Shown: positions 27,393 through 35,537 of the stretch, one piece after another | How positions within the stretch are numbered: position 1 is the stretch's first letter | Layout: the number at the start of each line of letters is the position of its first letter | Source of the DNA: Nitrospirales bacterium | Lineage (GTDB): Bacteria; Nitrospirota; Nitrospiria; Nitrospirales; UBA8639 | DNA: 64,000 bases | Direction: 5' to 3' | Assembly: GCA_022828225.1 (NCBI GenBank) | Contig: JAJEJG010000001.1 | Location: forward strand, 51,732 to 115,731 | Made by a program: the position numbers and the translations under genes | Notes under the pieces: model-generated | The model's database searches: none | Seen by the model: only the letters and a program-made list of their open reading frames with translations | What the model was told of the DNA's origin: nothing

Positions 27393-27488
27393 TCAGTTCC
27401 GCCGACGGGCGAATTTCATGCGTCGGCGAAGTTTTTTATGCTTATGCTTCCGCATTTTTTTTCGTCGTTTTTTAACTACACTCGCCAT
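27393..27488 (-). CDS. 31-aa AURKAIP1/COX24-domain (mS38-like) basic protein
   Basis: A tiny gene found by direct reading: MASVVKKRRKKMRKHKHKKL, then RRRMKFARRRN and a stop. A strong AAGGAG sits five bases before the ATG. The sequence matches the short, extremely basic AURKAIP1/COX24 domain family, whose eukaryotic member is a mitochondrial small-subunit ribosomal protein (mS38). A ribosome-associated role here is inferred. It lies directly upstream of the ABC exporter gene on the same strand. Confidence 0.85.
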   Translation of the reverse strand: MASVVKKRRKKMRKHKHKKLRRRMKFARRRN

Positions 27489-27643
27489 TCACACTCCTTC
27501 AGTTCTTCCTCTGGCGGAAGCCGGGAACGTTTCGCTGACTCACGTCTCACTGGTCAAGCGACACGCGACCGAAACGGCCATGGAAAAAAGCAGGCGTAAC
27601 ACAGCATCCCAAGAAGTGTCAAGAAAATGAGCGGTTTGGGCTT

Positions 27644-27672
27644 TTGAGGTTTTGATATGCCCTCGCTATAAT
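27644..27672 (+). promoter_or_regulatory. Consensus promoter with predicted leaderless start
   Basis: TTGAGG (27644-27649), exactly 17 bp, then a perfect TATAAT (27667-27672). Only six bases separate the -10 box from ATG 27679, so the mRNA should begin at the start codon. Confidence 0.75.
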
Positions 27673-27678
27673 GGCCCT

Positions 27679-28143
27679 ATGCCTCGATCCCTTCTCTCTT
27701 TCTTGAGCCTGTCCCTGCTTCTCGTCGTGGTTCTGTCGGGGTGCCAGTTCTTCTCCAGCGACAAGAAGGTTTCCAAAGACCATGAACGCTTCGAGCGAAT
27801 CGTGCAGGCGGTGGAAACCTTACGATCGGCATATGAACAGCAAAAGTTCGACACGATTCAAAAACTGCTGCTGCCCTTAGAAGGCTTTCAGCAACTTGAA
27901 GGTCAGATCCGACGAGATTTCAGCACGTATGCCACCGTGTCCTTACGCGTCGCGATTGAGCGAATTTACATTAAAGGGGAACTGATCAACGTCAACGTGC
28001 GATGGGAGGGGGCTTGGCAACGTTCTCCCGAAGAAGCGCCTGAAGTGGACCAGGGCCACGGGGTGTGGGTCTGGAAAGGCACAAAGGACATTTTGTTGGC
28101 GGGCGTGGAAGGCGCGATGCCGTTCGGCAAGGCAGACCGTTGA
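27679..28143 (+). CDS. Lipoprotein of unknown function
   Basis: 154 residues from ATG 27679; the frame is open from 27652, but the promoter -10 box lies inside that extension. A lipoprotein signal peptide (SLLSFLSLSLLLVVVLSGC) ends in an LSGC lipobox at residue ~24. The mature part is helical first (FERIVQAVETLRSAYEQQKF, IQKLLLPLEGFQQLEGQIRR) and then beta-rich (SLRVAIERIYIKGELINVNV), resembling small NTF2-like or lipid-accessory lipoproteins, but I do not recognise the family. nadB follows 99 bp downstream. Confidence 0.78.
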   Translation: MPRSLLSFLSLSLLLVVVLSGCQFFSSDKKVSKDHERFERIVQAVETLRSAYEQQKFDTIQKLLLPLEGFQQLEGQIRRDFSTYATVSLRVAIERIYIKGELINVNVRWEGAWQRSPEEAPEVDQGHGVWVWKGTKDILLAGVEGAMPFGKADR

Positions 28144-28242
28144 CGCCCCGTTCCCTCTTCCTGATGAACCTGCGCATCATGTCCCGCGTGTGAGAGGGCC
28201 TCTGACGCCGGCCGTTCTCAGCACCAACCACGCGTCATTGCC

Positions 28243-29865
28243 ATGAAAAAACCCACGACCAAGTACCGTTGGGGCCCGGAGGCGGACTTCCTCGTGATCG
28301 GGAGCGGGATCGCAGGATTGCGCGCCGCGATCGAACTGGCGCAACACGGTAAAGTGCTGATCGTGACAAAAGGCAGCCGCCTGGAAAGCAATTCGATCTA
28401 TGCCCAAGGTGGCGTCGCCGTCGCCATGAATGCCGAAGACGACGTGAACCTGCATTTCACCGATACGATCCGGGCCGGGCATCAACTCGGCCGGGAAGAC
28501 GCGGCGCGGGTCCTGGTGGAGGAAGGGCCGACGCGGATCCAGGAACTCATCACTTGGGGTACGCAGTTCGATAAGGTCGGCGGGAAATTCGCCTTTACCA
28601 AGGAAGGGGCTCACAGCCGGAACCGGGTGCTACGGGCCCGGGGCGATGCCACGGGCAACGAAATGATTCGCGTCCTGCTGGAACGGGCCCGGCAGCACGA
28701 GAACATTCAATGGTTTGATCGTCATTTCACGATGGACCTGTTGGTCGTAGATGACCGCTGTTGCGGCGCAGTGGCGGTGAGTGAAGCCACCGGGGACGTC
28801 AAACTGCTCCCGGCCAAGGCCGTGATCCTGACCACCGGAGGCGCCGGCCAGATTTACGGGAGAACCACCAATACGGGCAATGCCACGGGCGACGGCATGG
28901 CGATGGCCTATCGGGCGGGCGTGGTGTTGGAAGACATGGAATTCGTCCAGTTTCATCCCACGGCACTGCACCTGCCTTCGAGTCCCCCGTTTCTGTTGTC
29001 CGAAGCCATGCGGGGTGAAGGCGGGTTGCTCCGCAATCGGAAAGGCGAGGCGTTTCTGTCACGGTATCATCCGGCTGCGGAACTGGCCTCCCGGGACATC
29101 GTGGCCCGGGCGATCTGGTCGGAAATGGCCGCGTCCCGGTCGCGCCACGTGTATTTGGACGTCACGCATTTGGGGAAAAATTTCATCAAGAAACGGTTCC
29201 CGACGATCTACCGGACCTGCCTGCGGTTCGACATCGACATCACGGAAGAATGGATTCCGGTTGCGCCGAGCGCCCACTATTTCATGGGCGGTCTGAAAGC
29301 CGGGATCGATGGGGAAACCACGTTGCCCGGCCTGCTGGCCGCCGGGGAAGTGGCCTGCAACGGGGTTCACGGGGCGAACCGGTTGGCCAGCAATTCGTTA
29401 TTGGAAGGGCTGGTCTTCGGCTACCGCGCCGCCACGTCGGCGTCGTCGCTTCCGGCGGGTCCCAAGCGGACGCATCTCAAAAGTCTGGCTGCGAAATTCG
29501 CCGCGGAACCGGTCGGCGCGTTGGAAGACAGCGAAAAACTCCGGAACTCCTTACGCCGGCTGATGTGGACCAAGGTCGGGTTGGTCAGGACAGGCGATAC
29601 CTTGATCCAGGCGCTGGCGCAGCTTTCCCGGTGGGACCCGCAAATCCAAATTGCGCTGCACACGCGCTCCGACCTCGAAGTCAAGAACATGATCCAGGTG
29701 GCGCGATGTGTGACCGAAGCCGCCCTGTGGCGGGAAAACAGCCTGGGCACGCATTACCGTGAGGATTTCCCGAGTTGCCGGGGTGAGGCGTGGAGAACGC
29801 ACAGTCAAGTCCGTCTGGACCAACCGCTCGATTCGTCTCCCAAAACCCGCCGCCGCGCCGGGTGA
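28243..29865 (+). CDS. nadB: L-aspartate oxidase
   Basis: FAD-dependent oxidase that makes iminoaspartate, the first step of de novo NAD synthesis; cytoplasmic. 540 residues. FAD-binding motif LVIGSGIAGLRAAIELA near residue 17; substrate/FAD region SIYAQGGVAVAMN near 57; HSRNRVLRARGDATG near 126; ATTGGAGQIYGRTTNTGNATGDG-type stretch near 190-212; catalytic-site HPTAL and LLSEAMRGEGG; C-terminal GANRLASNSLLEGLVFG near 377-393. Length is typical. No nadA or nadC is adjacent. Confidence 0.93.
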   Translation: MKKPTTKYRWGPEADFLVIGSGIAGLRAAIELAQHGKVLIVTKGSRLESNSIYAQGGVAVAMNAEDDVNLHFTDTIRAGHQLGREDAARVLVEEGPTRIQELITWGTQFDKVGGKFAFTKEGAHSRNRVLRARGDATGNEMIRVLLERARQHENIQWFDRHFTMDLLVVDDRCCGAVAVSEATGDVKLLPAKAVILTTGGAGQIYGRTTNTGNATGDGMAMAYRAGVVLEDMEFVQFHPTALHLPSSPPFLLSEAMRGEGGLLRNRKGEAFLSRYHPAAELASRDIVARAIWSEMAASRSRHVYLDVTHLGKNFIKKRFPTIYRTCLRFDIDITEEWIPVAPSAHYFMGGLKAGIDGETTLPGLLAAGEVACNGVHGANRLASNSLLEGLVFGYRAATSASSLPAGPKRTHLKSLAAKFAAEPVGALEDSEKLRNSLRRLMWTKVGLVRTGDTLIQALAQLSRWDPQIQIALHTRSDLEVKNMIQVARCVTEAALWRENSLGTHYREDFPSCRGEAWRTHSQVRLDQPLDSSPKTRRRAG

Positions 29866-29886
29866 TTCAGTGTGGAGCCGTTTCCC

Positions 29887-30256
29887 GGCGCCTGCAGGCG
29901 TGGCTGCGCCGCGGTCCCGACACCTCCACATGCTCTTTCTGTCATCCTTGCGAACGCGAGGATCCAGAGTCTTTATTCTGTCTGCAGCATAAAGAAAAGC
30001 AAAGACACTGGATGCCCGATCGGGGTCGGGCATGACAGATGAGCCGGCGCCTGCGGGCGTGGCTGCGCCCCGGTCCCGCAACCCCCACACCTCCCCTCGC
30101 CGCGCGGGGGCGAATCCTCTTTCTGTCATTCCCGCATGTCTTTAGCGGGAATCCAGTGTCTTTATCCTGTCTGTCTCATGAAGAAAAACCAAAGACACTG
30201 GATGCCCGATCAAGCCGGGCATGACAGAGAGGGTCGTGCGGGGAAGAACCCCCGCA
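29887..30256. repeat. Repeat cluster: RU2, RU1 pair, RU2, RU1 pair, RU6
   Basis: The 395-bp nadB-pabC spacer is wholly repetitive: RU2 at 29887-29921, a paired RU1 at about 29940-30038, RU2 at about 30046-30075, a second paired RU1 at about 30124-30227, and an RU6 hairpin near 30233-30256. No gene is seen. Confidence 0.8.
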
Positions 30257-30260
30257 CAGT

Positions 30261-31097
30261 TTATCGACTCTGCGCTCTCAACAGGTGCTTGTACCGCCTC
30301 TGCAGGGCGGCCACCCGGGAACGGGCCGTTTGCCTGGGAAAGGAATGCCCGTCGATGGCTTGAACCGGAAGAATGCCGACCCCGCTCCCTGTCAGGAAAC
30401 ATTCATCCGCTTTGTACAGGAATGCCGGACGGTAGCGGCCCTCCCGTGTTTGCAGGCCGAGTGACGGGGCCATGTCCAGCACAACGTTCCGGGTAATTCC
30501 GGGCAGGACGCCGCAGGCCAATGACGGGGTGTACAGAGTCCGGTCCTTGATGAAAAACACGTTGCTCATGGAGCATTCGGCAACGTACCCGTCCGTCGTG
30601 ACCATCAACCCGTCGAAGGCTTCCCGGTCCGCAGCCTCCCGTTTGGCCAACAGGCTGTTCAGATAGTTCAGGGTTTTGGCTTGCGTCGGATGTGAGCGCG
30701 GCGAAAGCCTGCGAGTTGTCGTGAGCGTGAGCCTGATGCCTTTGCGCCGTTGGGAGGGGGTGACGTGCGGAAGGGGCCGGTGAAACAACACGACCGTCGG
30801 ATCAGCCTCGGTGTCTCGTGCCCCACGCGAGAGCGTCAACCGGATCGCCGCATGGTCCACGCGATTCTTGTCGATCACCTTCTGAAAAATCGCCGGCCAC
30901 GGTTTGTCGGGTAAGGGCAGGCCGATCTGCTTACAGGAGCCGGCGAGCCGCGCGAGATGACGGTCCAACCACACCGGGCGTCCGTCGTGGACCCGGACGG
31001 TTTCGAAGACACCGTCTCCATACAGGAAGCCGCGATCGAAGACGGAGATCCGCGCTTGTTCCGCCTGCACGATCCGGTCGTTCAGATACACCCACAT
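30261..31097 (-). CDS. pabC: Aminodeoxychorismate lyase-like class IV PLP enzyme
   Basis: 278-residue fold-type IV PLP protein. PabC releases pyruvate from aminodeoxychorismate to give p-aminobenzoate for folate. Seen: SVFDRGFLYGDGVFETVRV near 18-36, the PLP lysine in QAKTLNYLNSLLAKREA near 155, EAFDGLMVTTDGYVAECSMS near 177-196, and VLPGITRNVVLDMA near 217. D-amino-acid or branched-chain aminotransferases share this fold. The 14-bp spacing from a PabB/TrpE-like gene makes PabC the best call. Its stop lies 10 bp from an RU6 repeat. Confidence 0.82.
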   Translation of the reverse strand: MWVYLNDRIVQAEQARISVFDRGFLYGDGVFETVRVHDGRPVWLDRHLARLAGSCKQIGLPLPDKPWPAIFQKVIDKNRVDHAAIRLTLSRGARDTEADPTVVLFHRPLPHVTPSQRRKGIRLTLTTTRRLSPRSHPTQAKTLNYLNSLLAKREAADREAFDGLMVTTDGYVAECSMSNVFFIKDRTLYTPSLACGVLPGITRNVVLDMAPSLGLQTREGRYRPAFLYKADECFLTGSGVGILPVQAIDGHSFPRQTARSRVAALQRRYKHLLRAQSR

Positions 31098-31111
31098 GGC
31101 AACGCGCCGTC

Positions 31112-32593
31112 TTATTGCAACGCTTCAAACAGGGCTTGGGCTTTATACAGGGTTTCCTGATACTCACGCCGGGGATCGGAGTCCGCGACGATGCCGGCAC
31201 CCACTTGCAGGTAAGCCCGCTGCTGCGTCAACACCATGGTGCGGATCAGAATATTGAAGTCCACGTCGCCGGTCCAGCTCACATACCCCAGGGACCCGGT
31301 GTAAGGCCCTCGCCGCACGGGTTCCAGTTCCTCGATGATTTCCATGCAGCGGATCTTGGGCGCGCCGGTGATCGTGCTGCCGGGGAACACGGACCGGATG
31401 AGGTCCGGCGTCGAACAGTCGGGCTTCAGCGTCCCGACAACCTCGGAGACCAGGTGCGCCACGTGCGAATACTGTTCAATCGTCATGAATTCTTCGACGT
31501 GCACCGACCCGTATTCGCAGACCCGGCCCAGGTCATTGCGGGCCAGATCCACCAGCATCACGTGTTCCGCCCGTTCTTTCGCGTCGAGTCGCAGGTTGTC
31601 CATCAAGGCGTGATCTTCCACGGCGGTGCGGCCGCGAGGCCGAGTGCCGGCAATGGGCCGCGCGGTCACCCGGTTGCCGGTGATCTGCACGAGTCGTTCA
31701 GGCGAGGAAGAAACCAACGCGAGGTTGCCGGTCACGAACAATCCGGCAAACGGCGACGGGTTCACCATGCGCAGACGGTGATACAAACCGTGCCCGGCCG
31801 TGTGCAACGCAGGATCCTCCGCCGGATTGAAAGCGACGGAAAACCGTTGGGCCAGATTGGCCTGATAAATGTCGCCGGCCTTGATGAACGCCTGGCACTG
31901 TTGCACGCGCTCGACGTAGTCCCGTTCGGAATGCGTGCCTTCCATCATGGACGCGACGATCGGCGACCCCGACGGATCCGTACACGGGACACTCAAGCGG
32001 CCGTCCAGTTCGTCCAATCGGGCGTTGCCTTCACGCTCCAAGGCCTCATGGGATTCGGAAAGCAGTCGCTCGGGAGCCGGTGTGAAAATCATATGCAGCA
32101 ACCGGGTCAGGTGATCGATGACCACCACCAGATCGAAAAATAAAAATTCCAGGTCGGGCAGGGGGAGATCCCGGTGGGCCAGTGACGGAAGCGTTTCGTA
32201 GTGGCGGACGACATCGTAACTGAGGTACCCCACGGCCCCTCCGACAAAGGGAGGCAAGGATTCGGAACGGGGAACCACGCGAGGTCCCAGCAGCCCGAAC
32301 AAGCCGGCAAGCGGGTCCCCGAGATGCCGGGTCTTCCCGTGTGTCGTTTCCAGAGTATAGCGGCCCCGCTCTCCGGAAAAAATCAGGTACGGGTTGCCGG
32401 CGACAAACGAATAGCGCGACAAGCCGGATGACGCCCCTCCGCTTTCCAGAAGAACGGAAGGCCGGTGCGGAACCGCGACTCGCCGGTAAACGTTCCAGGG
32501 ATTGTCTTCGAGCAGCGGTCTGGTCCGGACCAACGGAAATCGCCCGGTGCCGGGACGCGTGGCAGAACCTGAAGAAAGAACGGGCTGGCTCAT
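31112..32593 (-). CDS. pabB: Aminodeoxychorismate synthase component I (PabB; TrpE-like motif)
   Basis: 493-residue chorismate-utilising enzyme of the PabB/TrpE family. Conserved blocks: FVGGAVGYLSYDVVRHYE near 115-132, PSPFAGLFVTGNLALVSSSP, ERLVQITGNRVTARPIAGTR, DLARNDLGRVCEYGSV, FPGSTITGAPKIRCMEIIEE, GPYTGSLGYVSW and the C-terminal GAGIVADSDPRREYQET. The chorismate-site motif reads PIAGT as in anthranilate synthase, where E. coli PabB has PIKGT. The neighbouring pabC-like gene (14 bp) argues for PabB; TrpE is the alternative. Confidence 0.8.
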   Translation of the reverse strand: MSQPVLSSGSATRPGTGRFPLVRTRPLLEDNPWNVYRRVAVPHRPSVLLESGGASSGLSRYSFVAGNPYLIFSGERGRYTLETTHGKTRHLGDPLAGLFGLLGPRVVPRSESLPPFVGGAVGYLSYDVVRHYETLPSLAHRDLPLPDLEFLFFDLVVVIDHLTRLLHMIFTPAPERLLSESHEALEREGNARLDELDGRLSVPCTDPSGSPIVASMMEGTHSERDYVERVQQCQAFIKAGDIYQANLAQRFSVAFNPAEDPALHTAGHGLYHRLRMVNPSPFAGLFVTGNLALVSSSPERLVQITGNRVTARPIAGTRPRGRTAVEDHALMDNLRLDAKERAEHVMLVDLARNDLGRVCEYGSVHVEEFMTIEQYSHVAHLVSEVVGTLKPDCSTPDLIRSVFPGSTITGAPKIRCMEIIEELEPVRRGPYTGSLGYVSWTGDVDFNILIRTMVLTQQRAYLQVGAGIVADSDPRREYQETLYKAQALFEALQ

Positions 32594-32696
32594 GGTTTCA
32601 GAACGGGTTCGGATGGTTGTCTCTGTATCATAGCGGAGTGGGTGGAGGAGAGAAAGTCTTTTAGGGAGAAACGTTGGAGGACACCTCTCCCCAATC

Positions 32697-32766
32697 CGTC
32701 ATTCCCGACGCTTGTCCCTGACTTGATCAGGGATCCAGACAATCTATAAGAATCCAGTGTCTTTGC
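32697..32766. repeat. Decayed RU1 element
   Basis: Begins CGTCATTCCCGACGC, contains a second hairpin CCTGACTTGATCAGG with GATCCAG, and ends GAATCCAGTGTCTTTGCC. Two RU1 tips seem merged. Confidence 0.55.
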
Positions 32767-32819
32767 CTTTTCCTTTGTTCGTGAAGGAGCCAAAGCGACG
32801 GACCGGGAACAGGTGCGGG

Positions 32820-32849
32820 TTGACAGCCAAAACCTGATTTTGTTTGAAT
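32820..32849 (+). promoter_or_regulatory. Putative promoter of the atpI-atpB-atpE-atpF operon
   Basis: A perfect TTGACA (32820-32825), an 18-bp spacer and a weak TTGAAT (32844-32849). A GCCCGGATTCGTGAGGCCGGGC-like hairpin follows immediately before the atpI ATG at 32879. Confidence 0.45.
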
Positions 32850-32878
32850 AGCCTGCCCGGATTCGTGAGGCCGGGCTT

Positions 32879-33094
32879 ATGCCTTCGTCACAAGATCCAT
32901 TGTTTGCGGGGTTGGGGCAAGCCGTGCGTATCGGCACGAATCTGCTTGCAACCTTGATGGTGGGCGGAGGGTTGGGGTGGAGCATCGATTCCTACCTGTT
33001 GCCCACTGAACCGTGGGGTTTGGTGGGAGGTCTGATCCTCGGGCTGATTGCCGGTATTCGAAACGCCTACCGTACCGCCCAACGCATGCCCTGA
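32879..33094 (+). CDS. atpI: AtpZ/AtpI-family F0-associated membrane protein
   Basis: 71-residue protein with two transmembrane helices (IGTNLLATLMVGGGLGWSI and LVGGLILGLIAGIRNAYRTA), the hallmark of AtpZ/AtpI proteins that assist c-ring assembly or magnesium/calcium handling by ATP synthase. The loop SIDSYLLPTEPWG is typical. The final codons and the stop come from an RU5 repeat (33088-33108), so the C-terminal end is repeat-derived. First gene of the F0 cluster, 72 bp before atpB. Confidence 0.85.
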   Translation: MPSSQDPLFAGLGQAVRIGTNLLATLMVGGGLGWSIDSYLLPTEPWGLVGGLILGLIAGIRNAYRTAQRMP

Positions 33095-33108
33095 GCGAGT
33101 CGAAGGGC
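33088..33108. repeat. RU5 palindrome supplying the atpI stop codon
   Basis: GCCCTGAGCGAGTCGAAGGG plus C: its internal TGA (33092-33094) terminates atpI. The repeat sits inside the atp operon. Confidence 0.75.
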
Positions 33109-33166
33109 TGGGATCAATCGTAGCGTTTCCCCTGAACGTTTTCTCGAACACGAAGACGAGGTTCCG

Positions 33167-33892
33167 TTGGAAGATCCCCTGCATCCGTTTGAGCTTCATA
33201 CGATCGTGCCGCTGTCCCTGTTCGGCCTGGACGTGTCCATCAACAAGGCCGTGATCATGATGTTCCTGGTGGTGGGGCTGGTCATCCTGTTGCTCACGAA
33301 GGCGCGTTCGTCCGGTTCCCTGGTCCCGACGAAATTGCAGAGCGTGGCCGAACTGCTGGTGGAGTTCATTCGTGGGATGATTCACGACACCATGGGCCCG
33401 GAAGGGATGCGGTTTTTCCCCCTGATCGCCACCCTGTTTCTGTTTATCCTGTTCTGCAATCTCCTGGGACTCATACCCGGCACCTATACGGTCACGAGTC
33501 AACTTGTGGTCACCGGCGTCTTTGCCCTCGGCGTCTATGCGCTGAGTATTCTGGTCGGGCTGAAGATCCACGGGATCAAGTTTCTGAGCATCCTCGTCCC
33601 GTCGGGCACGCCGGGGTGGCTGTTGCCGCTCATGATCCCGATTGAAATTATCAGCCAATTGGCCCGTCCGGTGTCCTTGTCCGTTCGTTTGTTCGCCAAC
33701 ATGACCGCGGGGCACGTCATTCTCGGCGTCCTGTTCGGATTGGCGATCAGCGGCGGGTTGTTGATCGGGTGGCTGCCCTTTTCCTTTACGGTGGCGCTCT
33801 ACGGTTTGGAACTCGGCATCGCCTTTATCCAAGCCTACATCTTTACGATTCTGACGTGTGTCTATATGGGAGACGCCTTTCATCTCCATTAA
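33167..33892 (+). CDS. atpB: ATP synthase F0 subunit a
   Basis: Proton-channel subunit in the inner membrane, 241 residues, with five to six helices. TTG start at 33167 with GAGG five bases upstream. Conserved N-terminal HPFELHTIVPL; TPTKLQ-like VPTKLQSVAELLVEFIRGM; FLFILFCNLLGLIPG; the essential arginine in SRPVSLSVRLFANMTAGH (read here as ARPVSLSVRLFANMTAGH, near residue 178); and the C-terminal GLELGIAFIQAYIFTIL. Complete. Followed by atpE after 60 bp. Confidence 0.95.
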   Translation: MEDPLHPFELHTIVPLSLFGLDVSINKAVIMMFLVVGLVILLLTKARSSGSLVPTKLQSVAELLVEFIRGMIHDTMGPEGMRFFPLIATLFLFILFCNLLGLIPGTYTVTSQLVVTGVFALGVYALSILVGLKIHGIKFLSILVPSGTPGWLLPLMIPIEIISQLARPVSLSVRLFANMTAGHVILGVLFGLAISGGLLIGWLPFSFTVALYGLELGIAFIQAYIFTILTCVYMGDAFHLH

Positions 33893-33952
33893 ACTTGAAA
33901 CGCCTGTTCGATACATTCTTATTAACGATTTCACCAGGGAGAACATAAGATC

Positions 33953-34183
33953 ATGGATTCTGCAGCAGCGGCATTATTGGGCATGGGCCTTGCGGCGGCG
34001 GGGTTTGCCGGCGCAGGTGTGGGCATCGGGTATATTTTCGGAAAAATGATCGAGGCCGTGGCCCGTCAACCGGAGGCCGAAGGCCGGGTCGGGAAGTACA
34101 TGTGGATCGGCTTCGCGCTGGTCGAAGCGATCGCGCTGTACGGGCTGGTGATCGCGTTCATCATTATGGGTCTGCGGAAATAG
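33953..34183 (+). CDS. atpE: ATP synthase F0 subunit c
   Basis: 76-residue hairpin of two membrane helices forming the rotor ring. The helices are ALLGMGLAAAGFAGAGVGIG and WIGFALVEAIALYGLVIAFI, joined by the polar loop ARQPEAEGR. The ion-carrying carboxylate is the glutamate in ALVEAIALYG. The sodium-type signature (a glutamine in helix 1 and Ser/Thr after the glutamate) is absent, so proton coupling is expected. GGGAG lies upstream of ATG 33953. Confidence 0.95.
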   Translation: MDSAAAALLGMGLAAAGFAGAGVGIGYIFGKMIEAVARQPEAEGRVGKYMWIGFALVEAIALYGLVIAFIIMGLRK

Positions 34184-34195
34184 GACGCGCACGTC

Positions 34196-34705
34196 ATGCC
34201 TCAATTTGATGCCCATTTCTTTTCGTCCCTGATTTTTTGGGAACTCATCTCATTCGGCATCCTGTTCTGGGTCCTGTACAAATTTGCCTTCCCGCCGATC
34301 CTGGAGGCCTTGGAAACGCGTGAACGCAAGATCCGTGACAGTATCGAGCAAGCGGAACAGAACCGGCTGACGGCCGAACAACGTCTGGCCGACTACGAAG
34401 CGAAGCTGAGCGGTGCGGCGCAGGAAGCCGAGGCGATCGTGGCGGAAGCCAAAGCCAAGGCTCAACGGCTGCTCGAAGAGAACGAGCAACGGCTACGCAC
34501 CGATTCGGAACGGATCCAGGCGGAGACGGCGCAGGAAATCGAGCGGGAACGGCGAAAAGCCCTGCAGGACATTCGGAACGAAGCCGCGGACTTGGCCTTG
34601 ACGGTGGCGGAAAAAGTCCTGGCGCGAAGTCTCTCGGACGACGATCACCGCCGCCTCGCCCGGGAAGCCGTACAAGCCGTAGCCGCCGGCGAAACCCAGA
34701 AGTAA
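34196..34705 (+). CDS. atpF: ATP synthase F0 subunit b
   Basis: 169-residue peripheral stalk: one N-terminal membrane helix (FFSSLIFWELISFGILFWVL) followed by a long charged coiled coil (ERKIRDSIEQAEQNRLTAEQ and onward) and the C-terminal delta-binding end (ALTVAEKVLARSLSDDDHRR). It lies 12 bp after atpE. The F1 genes (atpH/A/G/D/C) do not follow; the next gene, larE, is on the opposite strand four bases away, so the ATP synthase locus is split. Confidence 0.93.
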   Translation: MPQFDAHFFSSLIFWELISFGILFWVLYKFAFPPILEALETRERKIRDSIEQAEQNRLTAEQRLADYEAKLSGAAQEAEAIVAEAKAKAQRLLEENEQRLRTDSERIQAETAQEIERERRKALQDIRNEAADLALTVAEKVLARSLSDDDHRRLAREAVQAVAAGETQK

Positions 34706-34709
34706 GCGT

Positions 34710-35537
34710 TTACCTCACGCCTCCTCCCTGGCGGTAGCCTTCCAGGTCCAACGTGACGAATTGAAATCCGAGGGCTTTCAGGCCTCGGGTGATGCGGTCG
34801 CGGCGCACGGGATCGAGAACCTGGGGGAGTTCTGCCGGGTCCACTTCGATGCGAGCCAAGCCGTCATGATCGCGGACGCGCACCTGCCGGACCCCTTCTT
34901 CCTTCAACACCCGTTCGGCTTGTTCGATGCGCTGTAATTTCTCTTCGGTAATTTTCATCCCTCGCGGAATACGGGAAGACAGGCACGCGGCCGCGGGCTT
35001 GTCCCAGTTGGATAAACTCAGGGCTTTGGCCAGGGTGCGCACGTCGGCTTTCCGAAACCCGGCTTCCACCAGCGGGCTGCGAACGCCGAACTCCTTGGCG
35101 GCCTGCAACCCCGGGCGGTCATCGCCCAGGTCGTCGACGTGGGTGCCGTCGACGATCGTGGCAATGCCCGTATCCCGTTGTATGGGAGCCAGGAGCCGGT
35201 ACAAATCGGTTTTGCAATGATAGCAGCGCCTCACGTCGTTCCGCACGAATGCGTCGTCGTTCAATTGATTGGTCGAGGCCACGATCAAACGCGCACCGAT
35301 TTCCTGACTCAGTTGCCGGACGGCCGCCATCTCCTCGCGCGGCAGCGTCGGCGATGCCGCAGTCACGGCGGTCGTTCGATCGCCTAGCACGTCTTCGGCG
35401 ATTTTGAGCACGAGCGTGCTGTCGACGCCGCCGGAAAATGCGACCAGCACGCCATCAAGCCTCTGAAAGAAGTCACGCAAGTTCGCCGCTTTGCTCTGCA
35501 GGTCACGGGGAATGGATAGCCGGTTCAGCTCTTGCAT
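34710..35537 (-). CDS. larE: ATP-dependent sulfur transferase LarE, cysteine-rich ([4Fe-4S]) type
   Basis: 275-residue PP-loop ATPase that adds sulfur to the nicotinate-derived precursor of the nickel-pincer cofactor of lactate racemase-like enzymes. PP-loop SGGVDS at 35-40. Three cysteines, Cys105 and Cys108 (RCYHCK) and Cys185 (AAACLSSR), match the LarE subgroup that binds a [4Fe-4S] cluster, whereas the sacrificial type has a single cysteine. No larA, larB or larC is nearby. The start codon shares one base with the rlmN stop (TGATG), so it is translationally coupled to rlmN. Confidence 0.83.
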   Translation of the reverse strand: MQELNRLSIPRDLQSKAANLRDFFQRLDGVLVAFSGGVDSTLVLKIAEDVLGDRTTAVTAASPTLPREEMAAVRQLSQEIGARLIVASTNQLNDDAFVRNDVRRCYHCKTDLYRLLAPIQRDTGIATIVDGTHVDDLGDDRPGLQAAKEFGVRSPLVEAGFRKADVRTLAKALSLSNWDKPAAACLSSRIPRGMKITEEKLQRIEQAERVLKEEGVRQVRVRDHDGLARIEVDPAELPQVLDPVRRDRITRGLKALGFQFVTLDLEGYRQGGGVR

